A DNA stretch of 18,856 bases, taken from contig LT642417.1 in NCBI GenBank assembly GCA_900128585.1, forward strand, positions 1-18,856, read 5' to 3'. The stretch is from Stramenopiles sp. TOSAG23-3 (Eukaryota > Sar). This document shows positions 1 to 8,902 of this stretch, one piece after another. Under the pieces are notes generated by a model. The model did no database searches. It had not been told where the DNA came from and saw nothing but the letters and a program-made list of their open reading frames with translations. Made by a program: the position numbers and the translations under genes. Each line of letters starts with the position of its first letter. The stretch's first letter is position 1.

Positions 1-36
1 AAGAAGAAGAAGAAGAAGAAGAAAGAGAAGAAGAAG
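1..36. repeat. AAG/GAA purine microsatellite
   Basis: Seven near-perfect AAG units followed by an imperfect purine run (AAAGAGAAGAAGAAGG), all purine on the plus strand. It is cut by the window start, so its full length is unknown. The same triplet recurs in other intergenic regions here, most clearly at 8605-8673. Confidence 0.9.
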
Positions 37-74
37 GCAGAGGGAGGCAGGGAGGAGGCAGCTAGAAGAATATT

Positions 75-93
75 TAGACTATAGACTATTATA
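75..93 (+). promoter_or_regulatory. Tandem TAGACTA motif upstream of the first gene
   Basis: TAGACTA occurs twice back to back at 75-81 and 82-88, followed by TTATA. The 12-mer TAGACTATTATA at 82-93 recurs exactly at 8227-8238, upstream of the TerD gene. It lies about 290 bases before the chosen ATG at 384. A promoter role is inferred only from recurrence and position. The rest of 1-383 is AT-rich and purine-rich with no convincing ORF other than the non-ATG extension of the gene below. Confidence 0.35.
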
Positions 94-383
94 TGTGTTT
101 AATAATTTTTTATACTACAACACACACCATCATCCAAGATCCAAGAAGTAATATTCTATGGACTAGAAAATTGGACTCGGCTGCGTGCGGACTGCGGACA
201 GAGGAGTACATTATTATAGCTATGACGTATACTTTCGACGAGCAATAATTGTTGCAGTTTGCATTTGCTTTCGAAACGTTCAACATATTCGTATACGCGA
301 GTTATTTTTTACGACTTACCAAGTGCGAAAGAGTCAAAGGAGCAAGAGACTGCGGTGCAATAGGAAAATCGGATACAAAGTGC

Positions 384-3086
384 ATGAGTGGCCAGAAGAA
401 AAGACCCTCCCCCTCGTTGTCGCGGCGGCAAAGAAGGGCGTCTGCCGGCGACATAATGGAGCCTTTAAGGGACACGGTAACCTCTCCTGTTCAGACGTCC
501 TCCAGTGGAAGTTCGCGCCCCAGCAGCAGGAATTCGGGCAAGGAACTTGGCTTGGGCATTAAAAGTCCGGTAACTCGTACAAGCCGTTCGTTCTCCATAT
601 CCAAAACGAGCTTCTCGCCTATTAGCAAGTCGTGCCCGTATGAGAACTTGAGGGAGATGGGGCTCAGGATGAGTCAAGAAATATCTTGTCGCGACGTGCG
701 CCCACATATTTTATGGCCAACGTATACTTCTGTTTTTCGAGGAAAAGAAGCTTTTATTTGGATAAAAGGTTCGCAAGAAATCGAGGATCAGTATGGCACG
801 GCAATCAACTCTGAAGGCTCTTTATCCGACGATCAAAATAGTAACGATAACCAGGTGGACAAGAGAGAGTGGGCATTAGATATTTTGAACTGGATGCTCC
901 GAGAAAAAATGATCTTTCGCGTATTTAGCGGAGTTATGCCAAAGATATCGCTTGGGAAAAAGACACAAAGAACATTTATAGCTAGAGATGAGAAGTCCGT
1001 GCACCCTAAAGATAGATTTATTGCGTCGTCTAAGGCCCTTTATCGGTTCAATGACGCCTTGATTGCGGACAAGCACGTTCATGTAGTTGTGCACTGTGCC
1101 CGTGATCTTTTAGGAAAATCGAGAGATGGAACGTCTTCGCCATTCGTCCGTTTGGAATTTGGAAGGCAGCGGGCAGAAACAAAGGTTGTTACTAAGGAGT
1201 TAAACCCAACGTGGGAAGAGCATTTCACGTTTGGTATGGTAGAGCGAGAAGAACGCACGTCGCTGTTGCGAATCAGCGTATGGGACAGTCAGGTAAACAA
1301 GAGTGCATTTTTGGGACAAGTCTCCGTCTTTATTGCGAGTAATGGTGTGGTAAAAGTGCCTTTGGTAAAGGACACCGACACGAATGGATACGCCACCAAA
1401 GACTCCTGCCCTCCTTCGCATTGGTCTAAATTGCTTCAGAGGAGCATGAAATCCAAAGTAACGGGCTCGTTACTTATTACTACATATGCGACAGACTTCA
1501 ACTTCAACCCCCACCTAAAAATTCGGTCGTCTGCGGGAAAAAAGTATTTTCAAAGCGACCCCATGTTAATGAGACAAGCAATGCGGGAAACGTTTGGGTG
1601 CGTCCTGTCCCACGAAGAAATGGGTCAACAGGGAGCTTTAGCTGCTGCGGCATCCTCTGGTTTGTGGGACCTGGTTATTCGGCTAAAAAGTCTGCACAAA
1701 GTTCACCTGGAACACGAATGCGAAGATTTAAAAATCGCGAGTGCCCTTCTGCTTCCAGGGATGCAATGGAAAAACAGAGTCATTGCGCGGGTTCGTTGGA
1801 GCAAAAGCCAGTGCGCCGAACTGGAGTCGCAATGGATATTGAGAAAAAATGGGAAATGGAAAAACGACAAAGGCGTTCTGCGAATGAGCCATTTGCTTCA
1901 CGAAGACATTCGCCAAGGTCAAATTGAGCTTGAAGTTGTAATGCGCGACAATTGGGCTGCAGAGTGGGACAAGAATGCTCGAATTCTCGGTACCACTGCG
2001 CGATTTACGCTCGAGGAGTTGCCGCGCCTGATTGGAAGTGCAGAAAGCCATGTGATTCAAGAATTTGAAGACGATGAAATCAACGGTTTAGCCAATGACG
2101 ATCACAACGTTTCCGGGAGCGAGGTAGTGCAAGATTTTCCGATCTACATTCGTACGTATGCAGGGAAGTCTCATTTGGTGAGAAATGGTAGTTTGCGAGC
2201 AGCGTTGTACTTGGTCCCATCGAAAACGCCTTCTGGGACCTGGAACAGTGCCAACAATTGGAACGATGAGATCAAAATTGTGCACAAAGAGAATGAGGAC
2301 GTAAAAAAGATTAAGATTTCTAACAAGGTGCCAAGCGGGTTGACAGATCCTATTTTGGACATTGTTGTCGACACCCCGTTCCCGCGGCTGAAACGGTATC
2401 TGTTTTCTAACGATAGCTCCTTTCTGCTCTCATTCTACAACTTGCTGTCCTACCGGCACATAAATTTGGGGTCATGGGAGCACGGGAACGGAGTCACAAA
2501 CACTGGGAAGACCCCAAGCAAATATGAAAAACACGTTCCTGGAAATATCAAAGGCATGTCTCGCAGCATCACCTTCCTGCTACCAGAGGGTCGCGCCGTT
2601 TCTCAGAGTCAGACCGTGGAAGTGCAGTACGTAAAGGCAGATCAGGAAGGTGTGTGCATAGTTGAAATATCGAACATGACTGCGGATTTACCGTTGCGGG
2701 ACCTCTTTGATGCGAAAATCGAAATAGCAATTATCTGTGAGGGTGCAAAGTATTCAAGAATTCGTGTGTCTGCAGAGTTGTTGTGGTACAAAAAAGATTG
2801 GAAAGAGAAAAATAAGGTGGCGATAAAAACCGGTTTTCTTAGTGGGTGCAGAGAAAAATATGGCTCGTTGAAGCAAGCGTTGGACTGGGCCGCGAATGTG
2901 CAATGGACGAGCTCAATGGAAGGCTCACCTAATCAACGGAACTCAAATAATTATGCATACGCTTCTGGCGATGGAAGTAGCTGGAAGTCGTACGCGATGA
3001 AGTCCTGCGGGAGACACTCGTCCCGAATCCTATGGACTTCAGCCGTTGTGTTAATGATCAGTATTGCGTGGGGGACGTTGTTGTAA
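384..3086 (+). CDS. DEP-C2-VASt tail-anchored lipid-transfer protein (Aster/LAM-like)
   Basis: This is a 900-residue protein starting at the first in-frame ATG (384); the frame is open back to 249 but has no ATG there. Residues 1-80 are Ser/Arg-rich and probably disordered. Residues 110-225 resemble a DEP domain (RGKEAFIWI, then ALDILNWMLREKMIFRVF, then LYRF). Residues 231-330 are a C2 domain with the NPTWEEHFTF core. Residues 460-611 look like a second, looser C2. Residues 660-835 match VASt, the START-like sterol-binding domain of GRAMD1/Aster and yeast Lam proteins: LGSWEHGNG, a TVEVQ strand, a DLPLRDLF segment, a final RIRVSAELLWYKK strand and a C-terminal helix. Residues 881-900 form one hydrophobic helix at the extreme C-terminus, suggesting a tail anchor. 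Family knowledge suggests sterol transfer at ER contact sites. The first C2 has Ser in place of the usual DPYV Asp and lacks most second-loop Asp residues, so calcium binding is doubtful. I saw no clear GRAM domain. Confidence 0.8.
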   Translation: MSGQKKRPSPSLSRRQRRASAGDIMEPLRDTVTSPVQTSSSGSSRPSSRNSGKELGLGIKSPVTRTSRSFSISKTSFSPISKSCPYENLREMGLRMSQEISCRDVRPHILWPTYTSVFRGKEAFIWIKGSQEIEDQYGTAINSEGSLSDDQNSNDNQVDKREWALDILNWMLREKMIFRVFSGVMPKISLGKKTQRTFIARDEKSVHPKDRFIASSKALYRFNDALIADKHVHVVVHCARDLLGKSRDGTSSPFVRLEFGRQRAETKVVTKELNPTWEEHFTFGMVEREERTSLLRISVWDSQVNKSAFLGQVSVFIASNGVVKVPLVKDTDTNGYATKDSCPPSHWSKLLQRSMKSKVTGSLLITTYATDFNFNPHLKIRSSAGKKYFQSDPMLMRQAMRETFGCVLSHEEMGQQGALAAAASSGLWDLVIRLKSLHKVHLEHECEDLKIASALLLPGMQWKNRVIARVRWSKSQCAELESQWILRKNGKWKNDKGVLRMSHLLHEDIRQGQIELEVVMRDNWAAEWDKNARILGTTARFTLEELPRLIGSAESHVIQEFEDDEINGLANDDHNVSGSEVVQDFPIYIRTYAGKSHLVRNGSLRAALYLVPSKTPSGTWNSANNWNDEIKIVHKENEDVKKIKISNKVPSGLTDPILDIVVDTPFPRLKRYLFSNDSSFLLSFYNLLSYRHINLGSWEHGNGVTNTGKTPSKYEKHVPGNIKGMSRSITFLLPEGRAVSQSQTVEVQYVKADQEGVCIVEISNMTADLPLRDLFDAKIEIAIICEGAKYSRIRVSAELLWYKKDWKEKNKVAIKTGFLSGCREKYGSLKQALDWAANVQWTSSMEGSPNQRNSNNYAYASGDGSSWKSYAMKSCGRHSSRILWTSAVVLMISIAWGTLL

Positions 3087-3340
3087 ATTTTTGGCACACT
3101 CTAATAACACAGCCAATTTTTTGTTTTTTCTAAGTAATTAAATTTAATGTATCATACTAATTTAAATAAAAGCAAGAAAATTGGCTGTTATTTAACTAAT
3201 TTAAAAGAAAAGTTTAGACAAGGAATAAGATAAAAATAAAAACTAATTTTTATCTCTTCAAATCGCATCGCATTTTGTAAAGGAATGAAATTTCTTCTCT
3301 CATCAATGTAACCCTTGAGTGTTAATGCTAAAAATAAAAC
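3087..3340. other. AT-rich gap between convergent gene ends, with a dyad
   Basis: This gap separates the 3' ends of two convergent genes. It holds a perfect 11-base inverted repeat: CAGCCAATTTT at 3110-3120 and AAAATTGGCTG at 3177-3187. The arms extend imperfectly through AATAAC/GTTATT, with an AT-rich loop of 56 bases. AATAAA-like sequences suited to polyadenylation occur on both strands. No coding sequence was seen. Confidence 0.6.
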
Positions 3341-5005
3341 TTACTCGTAATCTTTCTTCGGACTTTGTGGCTCCACCGAAATAAAGTCGAAGTCAAATTT
3401 GGTCGGCAAACCGAAGTGTTGGTTTTTGTTGAAAGGTCCGGTGAACTCAAAAGGGGGTAGCTCACCTCCGCTGTACTTACTTGTTGGTCCATTCAAAGCC
3501 TGGGCTCGAAGATCTTTTGCACCGTTTTTATACGATGTAACCTTGGTGTCATAGCAGCCTCCCGCGGACGGATTTGTCGGCTTCAAGTCTCCTCTGCTGC
3601 ATATTGCATACATCGGGTTAGGGTTGCCAGTGGTATCAATGGAGTACGGATCATTTTTGAAGTTGTTGTAACGCATTTGCAACTTCAAGGAGTCTAAATC
3701 GACCACTTTTCCTTGGTCTCGCCTGAAGATTTGTGCGCGAGGGCATAAATCATGGGTGAAATAGTTTCCAAACTTCTGCCGCATCGCTGGATACCCCATC
3801 CAATCGTACACTGATTCGAAAAAGGGCACATTAAAAGAACCCCAATAGCCCATTCTGATCTGCTCCGTCATGTCTGCCCCAACAATGATACCTGGTGCCT
3901 CTTCAACCACCCACAAAGTGCCATTTACTAATGGCTTCTCCGGTTCGAAAAGGTTCATGTTAACAACCATGTACTGGTTTGCATATGTTCCTGAGTGGTA
4001 GCGACGAAAATTTTCGTACCATTCCTCCCCAGTACCACTCATGGCAGAAGCAATCCGAACCCGCTGCCATGCTAACAAACTCTGTGGAACGACGTTCTTG
4101 TAAATTGAATGATCAATGACCCCATTGGACGTTTGCGTCCAGGTTAGTCCGCTTTCTAGAAGATAGAAGTCGTCCAGACTTTCTAAAAAGCCAGGGTAGG
4201 AGCTAAACGAGATTTTTCGGGATTTTGTAGATTCGTCTTTGAACTGCAAGTTGTAATGCTTGAATATTCTGTTCATATTTGAGTATGTGTACCAACTCGA
4301 GTGAGCCATAAAAAGGTCAGACATGTCACCAGTTACTTTAATCAACCCGGAGCAATGACCTTGTTTTTGGTGCAAATCCTCTGCCTCTGTTTGATTCAAA
4401 TGCATCCAATCTATACGTTTTTCTTCATCGCATGCTGGAATTATATCAAACAAGTCGCCGACGCCATTCAGCATTTGAAAGGCAAACGAAGGAAGGCTCT
4501 TTGCTGCACCTCTTTCAACCGCTTCTTCATATCCAAACGCTAAACCGAGGTACTGCTGGTAAACATAGTTTGCTTGCCTCCAGAAAGGATCGGTACCTTT
4601 CGCTTCCTCAACGGACTTTACCAGAAACGCTTCCTGGTCGTTCAGAAAGGCTTGAACAGCAGATGATGGCGCGGACGTGTTGCCGAAAACGTTTGGTGCC
4701 AAGTTAAGAAACGTATTGTGTATTTGTTCCGATGTAAGGAAACCTTCGGCCACGCCAGCTGCGAAAGCTTGGTTTTGGTCCGAAAACACAGGGTTCGTTT
4801 CGATATTTAACACGCCCCATCCCGTGGACTGCAGCCCATCTTGAAACGTTCCCCAAGCGACCCCTTTTGGATCAAAGCCTTTGGCCACGGACCAAGTACT
4901 CTCGCCTCTCAAATATACCGTTGCAGCTGATTCTGTGCTAGAACTGGACGCCAGGGCGGCGGCTACACAACTACTCAATACCAGTAGCTGAGTGAACGAA
5001 AACAT
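3341..5005 (-). CDS. Phospholipase B-like protein (lamina ancestor family)
   Basis: The 554-residue product has the length and motifs of the PLBD1/PLBD2/lamina-ancestor family: lysosomal or secreted Ntn hydrolases thought to remove acyl chains from phospholipids. A signal peptide is visible at residues 1-19 (hydrophobic run ending CVAAALA, then a Ser stretch). Family motifs follow in order: GWGVLNIET near 62-70, AAGVAEGFLT near 82-91, the GHCSGLI segment with Cys218 as probable nucleophile exposed by self-cleavage, DLFMAHSSWYTY near 230-241, NGTLWVVEEAPG, and SFNVPFFESVYDWMGYP. The chain appears complete with a short charged C-terminus (KKDYE) that is not an ER-retention signal. The ATG at 5005 is the one that places the signal peptide first. 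The gene converges on the VASt gene and lies in the same orientation as the carrier gene upstream of it. Confidence 0.9.
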   Translation of the reverse strand: MFSFTQLLVLSSCVAAALASSSSTESAATVYLRGESTWSVAKGFDPKGVAWGTFQDGLQSTGWGVLNIETNPVFSDQNQAFAAGVAEGFLTSEQIHNTFLNLAPNVFGNTSAPSSAVQAFLNDQEAFLVKSVEEAKGTDPFWRQANYVYQQYLGLAFGYEEAVERGAAKSLPSFAFQMLNGVGDLFDIIPACDEEKRIDWMHLNQTEAEDLHQKQGHCSGLIKVTGDMSDLFMAHSSWYTYSNMNRIFKHYNLQFKDESTKSRKISFSSYPGFLESLDDFYLLESGLTWTQTSNGVIDHSIYKNVVPQSLLAWQRVRIASAMSGTGEEWYENFRRYHSGTYANQYMVVNMNLFEPEKPLVNGTLWVVEEAPGIIVGADMTEQIRMGYWGSFNVPFFESVYDWMGYPAMRQKFGNYFTHDLCPRAQIFRRDQGKVVDLDSLKLQMRYNNFKNDPYSIDTTGNPNPMYAICSRGDLKPTNPSAGGCYDTKVTSYKNGAKDLRAQALNGPTSKYSGGELPPFEFTGPFNKNQHFGLPTKFDFDFISVEPQSPKKDYE

Positions 5006-5507
5006 GTGGTGGTGGAAGTGGGTGTAATAAAATGAAACTACTTTCTACTTCTTATATTTCTCGTCGGCAATAAGTGTCAAGAATCTTTTTCTTCACATCG
5101 TCTATAGATGTCTGAGAAAAAATAACTTATCGCCTGGTTCTTCTGGTTATTTATTTGTCTCTATCAAAATACAAAAAGTCGTCTCGTCAGATCGACCTCG
5201 TCGACCATCATCGGACCAACTTCTTCGTTCTCTTTCTTTCTTTTCTTCTTCTCTTCTTTTCTTCGCGCTTCTTCCCCCTCCCTAATACTACCGGGGTCGT
5301 AACCGTACTATGCCCCTATCACTAGTATATAAAAATCTTGATTTATACGATCTTCACGGGAAGTTAGTCCTCACTCTGTGCCTGTATTTTTGCGTCTTGA
5401 TAAAAAAAGACAAGCAATAGCATCACAATACTTTTGTACTTAATTTTTGAAACAAAATATAATACCAAGGTAATAGGATAGCATAGGGCCCTGGTCGTAT
5501 TTTTTTG
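5006..5507. other. Intergenic region upstream of the phospholipase B-like gene
   Basis: About 500 bases lie between the carrier 3' end and the phospholipase B-like start codon. A C/T-rich tract covers roughly 5219-5285 on the plus strand, so it is purine-rich on the coding strand. A TATA-like run, TATATAAAAA, sits at 5326-5335 and is AT-rich on either strand. On the minus strand it would be about 320 bases upstream of the ATG. No gene was found. Confidence 0.5.
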
Positions 5508-6416
5508 CTACCGTTCAACTCCTTCAAAGAATTGAAGCAGGTAGTCAAAGGTCGGCAGATAAAGTGCGTGTATAGGAATCGCTCTTACCAAAACGGTGGA
5601 GAGTCCCCGGTAAAGCGCCCTCTCGCAAGCAAGTTCTACTATCATACCTCTCATTCCCTGTGAAGTGCAAAATTTACCGTTTGAGCGCACTTGTACCCTG
5701 GCTTTCGCACTGTCGATGGGGTAAGTGAGCAAGCAGCTGGTCCATCCGCTCAATATACCACAAGCGCTAAGGTACGAGTAGGACTGCTGTCGGCTACAGT
5801 CTGAGCCGGAGGACAATAGAAATTTCCACATTGGGTACGAACCGAACAACAAGCAGTTACCAAGAGTAGAGCGCGTCATTGTGAGAGCATGGCCTGTCCA
5901 CATCGCTTTGATGCCCCCTTGGGCAATCATGGACCGGCTCACCGAAAGGAGACCTCGAGGTTTGCTGGCCGTTTGCTTTTTGCACTTTAAAAGTTCCAAA
6001 GGAGTCGTCAAAAGGGGAAGAATCACGCCCACGGCGGCCCCGCCTAGTGCTTCAGACGCAATGCGGTATGATATGGGAAGTTGTTCAAACGAACAGCAGC
6101 TTAACCCTTTGCAAAAAATACTGCCGACCTGCGTGTTCAACTTGCTCTGTATTCCAAACCTAATCGCCGACGTGGACACTGCACCAAAGAGAGCTGGCGT
6201 AAAGCCACTGTAAAAGATTTTAAACCCTTCCTTTTTCACTATCGACCGTACGCACTGTTGAGTGGATGCGTACACATTGCTGTTCGCTTGCATGCGCACC
6301 TTCACCGTGTCCAATGGGTGACCAATAAAAGACAAAATAGAGCCGGAAATGGCCCCTGACACCATCGGCGCCCAACTCGACCCGTTGCCTCTTGCGCACC
6401 GTGAACGACTTTTCAT
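5508..6416 (-). CDS. Mitochondrial carrier family protein (SLC25-like)
   Basis: At 302 residues this has the standard length of a mitochondrial carrier, with three repeats of about 100 residues. Each repeat carries the PX[DE]XX[KR] signature at the end of its first helix: PLDTVKVR near 34-41, PLELLKCK near 139-146 and PIDSAKAR near 233-240. The repeats are preceded by small-residue helices (SGAISGSILSFIGH, LGGAAVGVILPLLT, ACGILSGWTSCLLT). Such carriers exchange metabolites or cofactors across the inner mitochondrial membrane. The ELLK form in repeat 2 and the TRSTLGN and RAIPIHALY helix segments recall the carnitine/ornithine/basic amino acid branch, but this is too weak to name the substrate. 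The start at 6416 leaves a short basic N-terminus (MKSRSRCARG) before helix 1, as expected. No break or missing repeat was seen. Confidence 0.92.
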   Translation of the reverse strand: MKSRSRCARGNGSSWAPMVSGAISGSILSFIGHPLDTVKVRMQANSNVYASTQQCVRSIVKKEGFKIFYSGFTPALFGAVSTSAIRFGIQSKLNTQVGSIFCKGLSCCSFEQLPISYRIASEALGGAAVGVILPLLTTPLELLKCKKQTASKPRGLLSVSRSMIAQGGIKAMWTGHALTMTRSTLGNCLLFGSYPMWKFLLSSGSDCSRQQSYSYLSACGILSGWTSCLLTYPIDSAKARVQVRSNGKFCTSQGMRGMIVELACERALYRGLSTVLVRAIPIHALYLPTFDYLLQFFEGVER

Positions 6417-7457
6417 TGTTTCCGTTTCCTGGAGAGTGTATGTAAGTTAATTAATAAAACCTAAGATGATTTATTCGAGAATTTCCGATGCGTGAACTTT
6501 GAGTAATGTCAAGGTAGGTTGCTTGCTATAGAATTTATCCCTTCCGAAGACCATTATGTGGAAACGAAACATATAACAAGAAACTTTTACAGTTCAGTGC
6601 CATTTTCCTATTGTTATTTTTTTGGTTGTTGCTTTTTCCTCTCAAGATTCATTTTATTAATATAGACACAGCAAGAGTACCCGTTTTTTTTTCCAAAAAT
6701 CATCAGTTTTTTGTTGTACTTGTATTATATGTTGTTAGTTTTTCAGATTATTTTTTTTTTAAATATTTATCGTATAATAGTCTTCTAGCCAATACTATTG
6801 CCTTCTATTAGATCTTGTGAATGTATTAATTATTTTATATCTAATAAATACTACAAACAAACAAACAACAAAAAACCAAAACAAATTTTAAAATGAAGGG
6901 GAAAAAAAATGATCGATGAAAGAAGGAAGATATGCTGTGTGCCTATATACTTTTCTGAAATTGTTTTTGACACCTGTATACCGGTAGTATAATAATCTCA
7001 ATCAACCAACTCCAATATAACCCTGAAGCTAACTCTAATTTGGTAGAAGAAGATCACATGTGTCACATGATGATGGGGAATGGGGAAGAATAAATAATAA
7101 AAAATAGCTATTTTAATTAAAAACACAACGTTCAAAGTTCATCAAACGAAAGATCAACTTGAAGTACCAATATAGTAAAATTTCTTGTTCTCTTCTTCTT
7201 CTTCCCGAGCAAGAGAGATGTTTTTTGAACATTTTTACAAACAATTATGTTTAAAGGTGATTTAGAGTATATATTACTATGCTTGAAACAGAGATTTTTC
7301 TTTTTACACTCTAAGGGGTGGGGGGAGCAAATTTATGTGTAGACAAACCATTTTTCTCTAAAATTGCTTCTTCCACGACAACACTACATTTGGAGTTCAT
7401 CTGGCTCCATCCTCTCGTGATAAATTACCACAGCATCTAAGACAAATTTTGACGAAT
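6417..7457. other. AT-rich intergenic region between carrier and DAP1-like genes
   Basis: About 1 kb of AT-rich DNA with long T and A runs. It must hold the carrier promoter and the 3' flank of the DAP1-like gene, since both genes are on the minus strand. A TAGACAC variant of the recurring motif occurs at about 6662, TTC repeats at about 7190-7204, and a G run near 7317-7326. Short ORFs here are low-complexity hydrophobic readings of T-rich DNA and I do not call them. No tRNA or other structured RNA was recognised. Confidence 0.5.
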
Positions 7458-7778
7458 TTACTGTCCGCTGCCGTGCTTAACTCGCCCTTGAGGTTGTCCC
7501 AACTTACCGTTGCGTCGAAGGTCTTTGTTGATGGATTTACCTTGCTTTTGCTGACGGCTGGCCTGTGGCTTCTCATAGGTTTGTTTGACCCCAGAGCTGA
7601 TTTGTTTCTTTGAATCCATTCCAATGTCAGGTTCGTCCGTAACAACTGTACCATCGTTATTTGCTGCCGCAATCAATATATTGGCAGCTTGTGGCTGCCC
7701 TTGAGTCTTTGCGTGCGAAATTCCTTTCGCAACACGTTTTCCTCCAGCGCGTTCAGCTGGGGCATGTCCGGAGTTCAT
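7458..7778 (-). CDS. DAP1-like small basic protein
   Basis: The product is 106 residues from the ATG at 7778; the frame is open further upstream, but that part is AT-rich and unlike the family. The N-terminus GHAPAERAGGKRV closely follows the start of metazoan death-associated protein 1 (GHPPAVKAGG pattern). An ILIAAANND segment matches the place where DAP1 has its short hydrophobic stretch. The tail is Lys/Gln-rich with a YEKPQAS element, comparable to the HQKPHAS region of DAP1. DAP1 proteins are small, disordered and implicated in negative control of autophagy and, from work on dormant eggs, in ribosome binding; function here is inferred from that family. No transmembrane or signal sequence is present. 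The overlapping minus-strand frame 7397-7672 has no family resemblance. Confidence 0.65.
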   Translation of the reverse strand: MNSGHAPAERAGGKRVAKGISHAKTQGQPQAANILIAAANNDGTVVTDEPDIGMDSKKQISSGVKQTYEKPQASRQQKQGKSINKDLRRNGKLGQPQGRVKHGSGQ

Positions 7779-8226
7779 GATTGGTCTTAAAGTGTGGGTG
7801 TGTCTTCTCGTCAACTGATGTGCCTGGTACAAGAAATGTAACAGCTGAAATAATATTTGGTCGTGATTTAAAATTTTTAGTCGTTCGATATGCTTGTTTG
7901 CAGAAGAAATCGTTTTGTCTAATACTTTGTTTCCTGTTCTTTTTCCTAACAGAATTCCTATATACAATGAAATGATCACATCAGAAGTTAGTGACTTCCA
8001 TGTTTGGTAGTTCTTTTTAGAAGAAGGTGGTAACTAAGAACACAACGTGAATATGATGATGATGACATATTATTTTACTTTTTTTTTGATAAACAAATAA
8101 CAATGCTGTGCAATGTAATGTTGGGTCATTTATTTCATCAACACCTCAAGAAGATTCTTCTTTTTTTCTTCTTCTTCTTCTTCTCGAATAATTCTTTTGA
8201 ATACCCAAAAAACAGGTATCTAATAT

Positions 8227-8238
8227 TAGACTATTATA
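8227..8238 (+). promoter_or_regulatory. TAGACTATTATA motif, second copy
   Basis: This 12-base string is identical to positions 82-93 upstream of the first gene. It lies about 665 bases before the ATG of the TerD gene. A reverse-oriented TAGACTA follows at 8406-8412. Function is inferred only from recurrence. Confidence 0.3.
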
Positions 8239-8604
8239 CCACAGCAGAAAGACACGCACAAGAAGTATAATTAAATATATATGCAGGTAGAAAGAAAAAA
8301 GAAAAAATTACGATCTTTTGTTTTTTCACAAGTGTCGGTCCACCAGGACCCAGCACTACGCGTATTTCACCGCAAAAATAAAAAAAATCCAAGGTATATT
8401 TATTATAGTCTATTTAAATACAGTAGAAAAATAATATACATTACTATATAAATATATTATTTATATTATATCTTTATATAAATTATGTTGTATTTTCCTA
8501 TTCAAATTTATACTTAGACACTATTATATTAGGATTTTTTGGAATCGACTTGAAGATGAAGTTAGGTACGAGATATAAATCGAAAAAAAAAAGAAGAAAA
8601 AAAA

Positions 8605-8673
8605 GAAGAAGAAGAAGAAGAAGAAGAAGAAGAAGAAGAAGAAGAAGAAGAAGAAGAAGAAGAAGAAGAAGAA
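8605..8673 (+). repeat. Perfect (GAA)23 microsatellite
   Basis: Twenty-three uninterrupted GAA units, preceded by an A-rich impure stretch from about 8583. Pure GAA/TTC arrays can form triplexes and persistent R-loops (known from the human FXN intron). It ends directly at a TATATAA sequence, about 230 bases before the TerD-gene start codon. Confidence 0.97.
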
Positions 8674-8680
8674 TATATAA
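8674..8680 (+). promoter_or_regulatory. TATA-like element upstream of the TerD gene
   Basis: TATATAA directly abuts the (GAA)23 array and is followed by a less AT-rich, C-rich stretch containing CCCCCC and CCACCCACCCACC. That step is consistent with a core promoter and 5' leader, with a leader of about 200 bases to the ATG at 8903. This is inferred from position alone. Confidence 0.35.
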
Positions 8681-8902
8681 TTCCCCCCAGCACCACCCAC
8701 CCACCAACCTCCTTCCTACCGTGTCAAACCAGAACCCGTTCCTTTACTTCAAACAACATTAAAAAAATCATCTAAAATGAATGTACAGACTATAATGAAG
8801 ATAGAAAGAAATGTGCTGTATGTATTTATATCATTTATTTATTTGCGAAATCATTCATTTCAACACAACGAACTGTGCCCAGAAATTACTACAATCACTA
8901 CC

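Larger units (their letters stand above)
7779..8902. other. Divergent promoter region between DAP1-like and TerD genes
   Basis: Roughly 1.1 kb of mostly AT-rich DNA between divergently transcribed genes. Contents: a TTC-rich tract at 8155-8184; TAGACTA at 8227-8233, its reverse at 8406-8412 and a TAGACAC variant at 8515-8521; a small GC-richer island near 8332-8374 with a GGTCC-ACCA-GGACC hairpin at 8337-8350 and ACGCGT at 8358-8363; (GAA)23 at 8605-8673; and a TATA-like sequence at 8674-8680. ORFs that cross the triplet repeat encode only poly-Arg or poly-Leu and are artefacts. Confidence 0.55.

Noticed and set aside
185-562. 125-residue plus-strand ORF overlapping the start of the VASt gene
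   Set aside because: It lies in another frame, begins in AT-rich leader DNA and has no family resemblance; the overlapping frame holds the real gene.
5326-5411. Possible snRNA: TATATAAAA, then an ATTTTTG Sm-like site (5386-5392), then a GTCTT/AAGAC hairpin
   Set aside because: The interval from a plausible start to the Sm-like site is too short, no U1, U2, U4, U5, U6 or spliced-leader core sequence is present, and each element is common in AT-rich DNA.
7397-7672. 91-residue minus ORF overlapping the DAP1-like gene
   Set aside because: It is out of frame with the DAP1-like reading and shows no motif; most likely a shadow.
8498-8762. Poly-Arg and poly-Leu ORFs across the triplet repeat
   Set aside because: They are translations of the (GAA)n/(TTC)n array with no other protein features.
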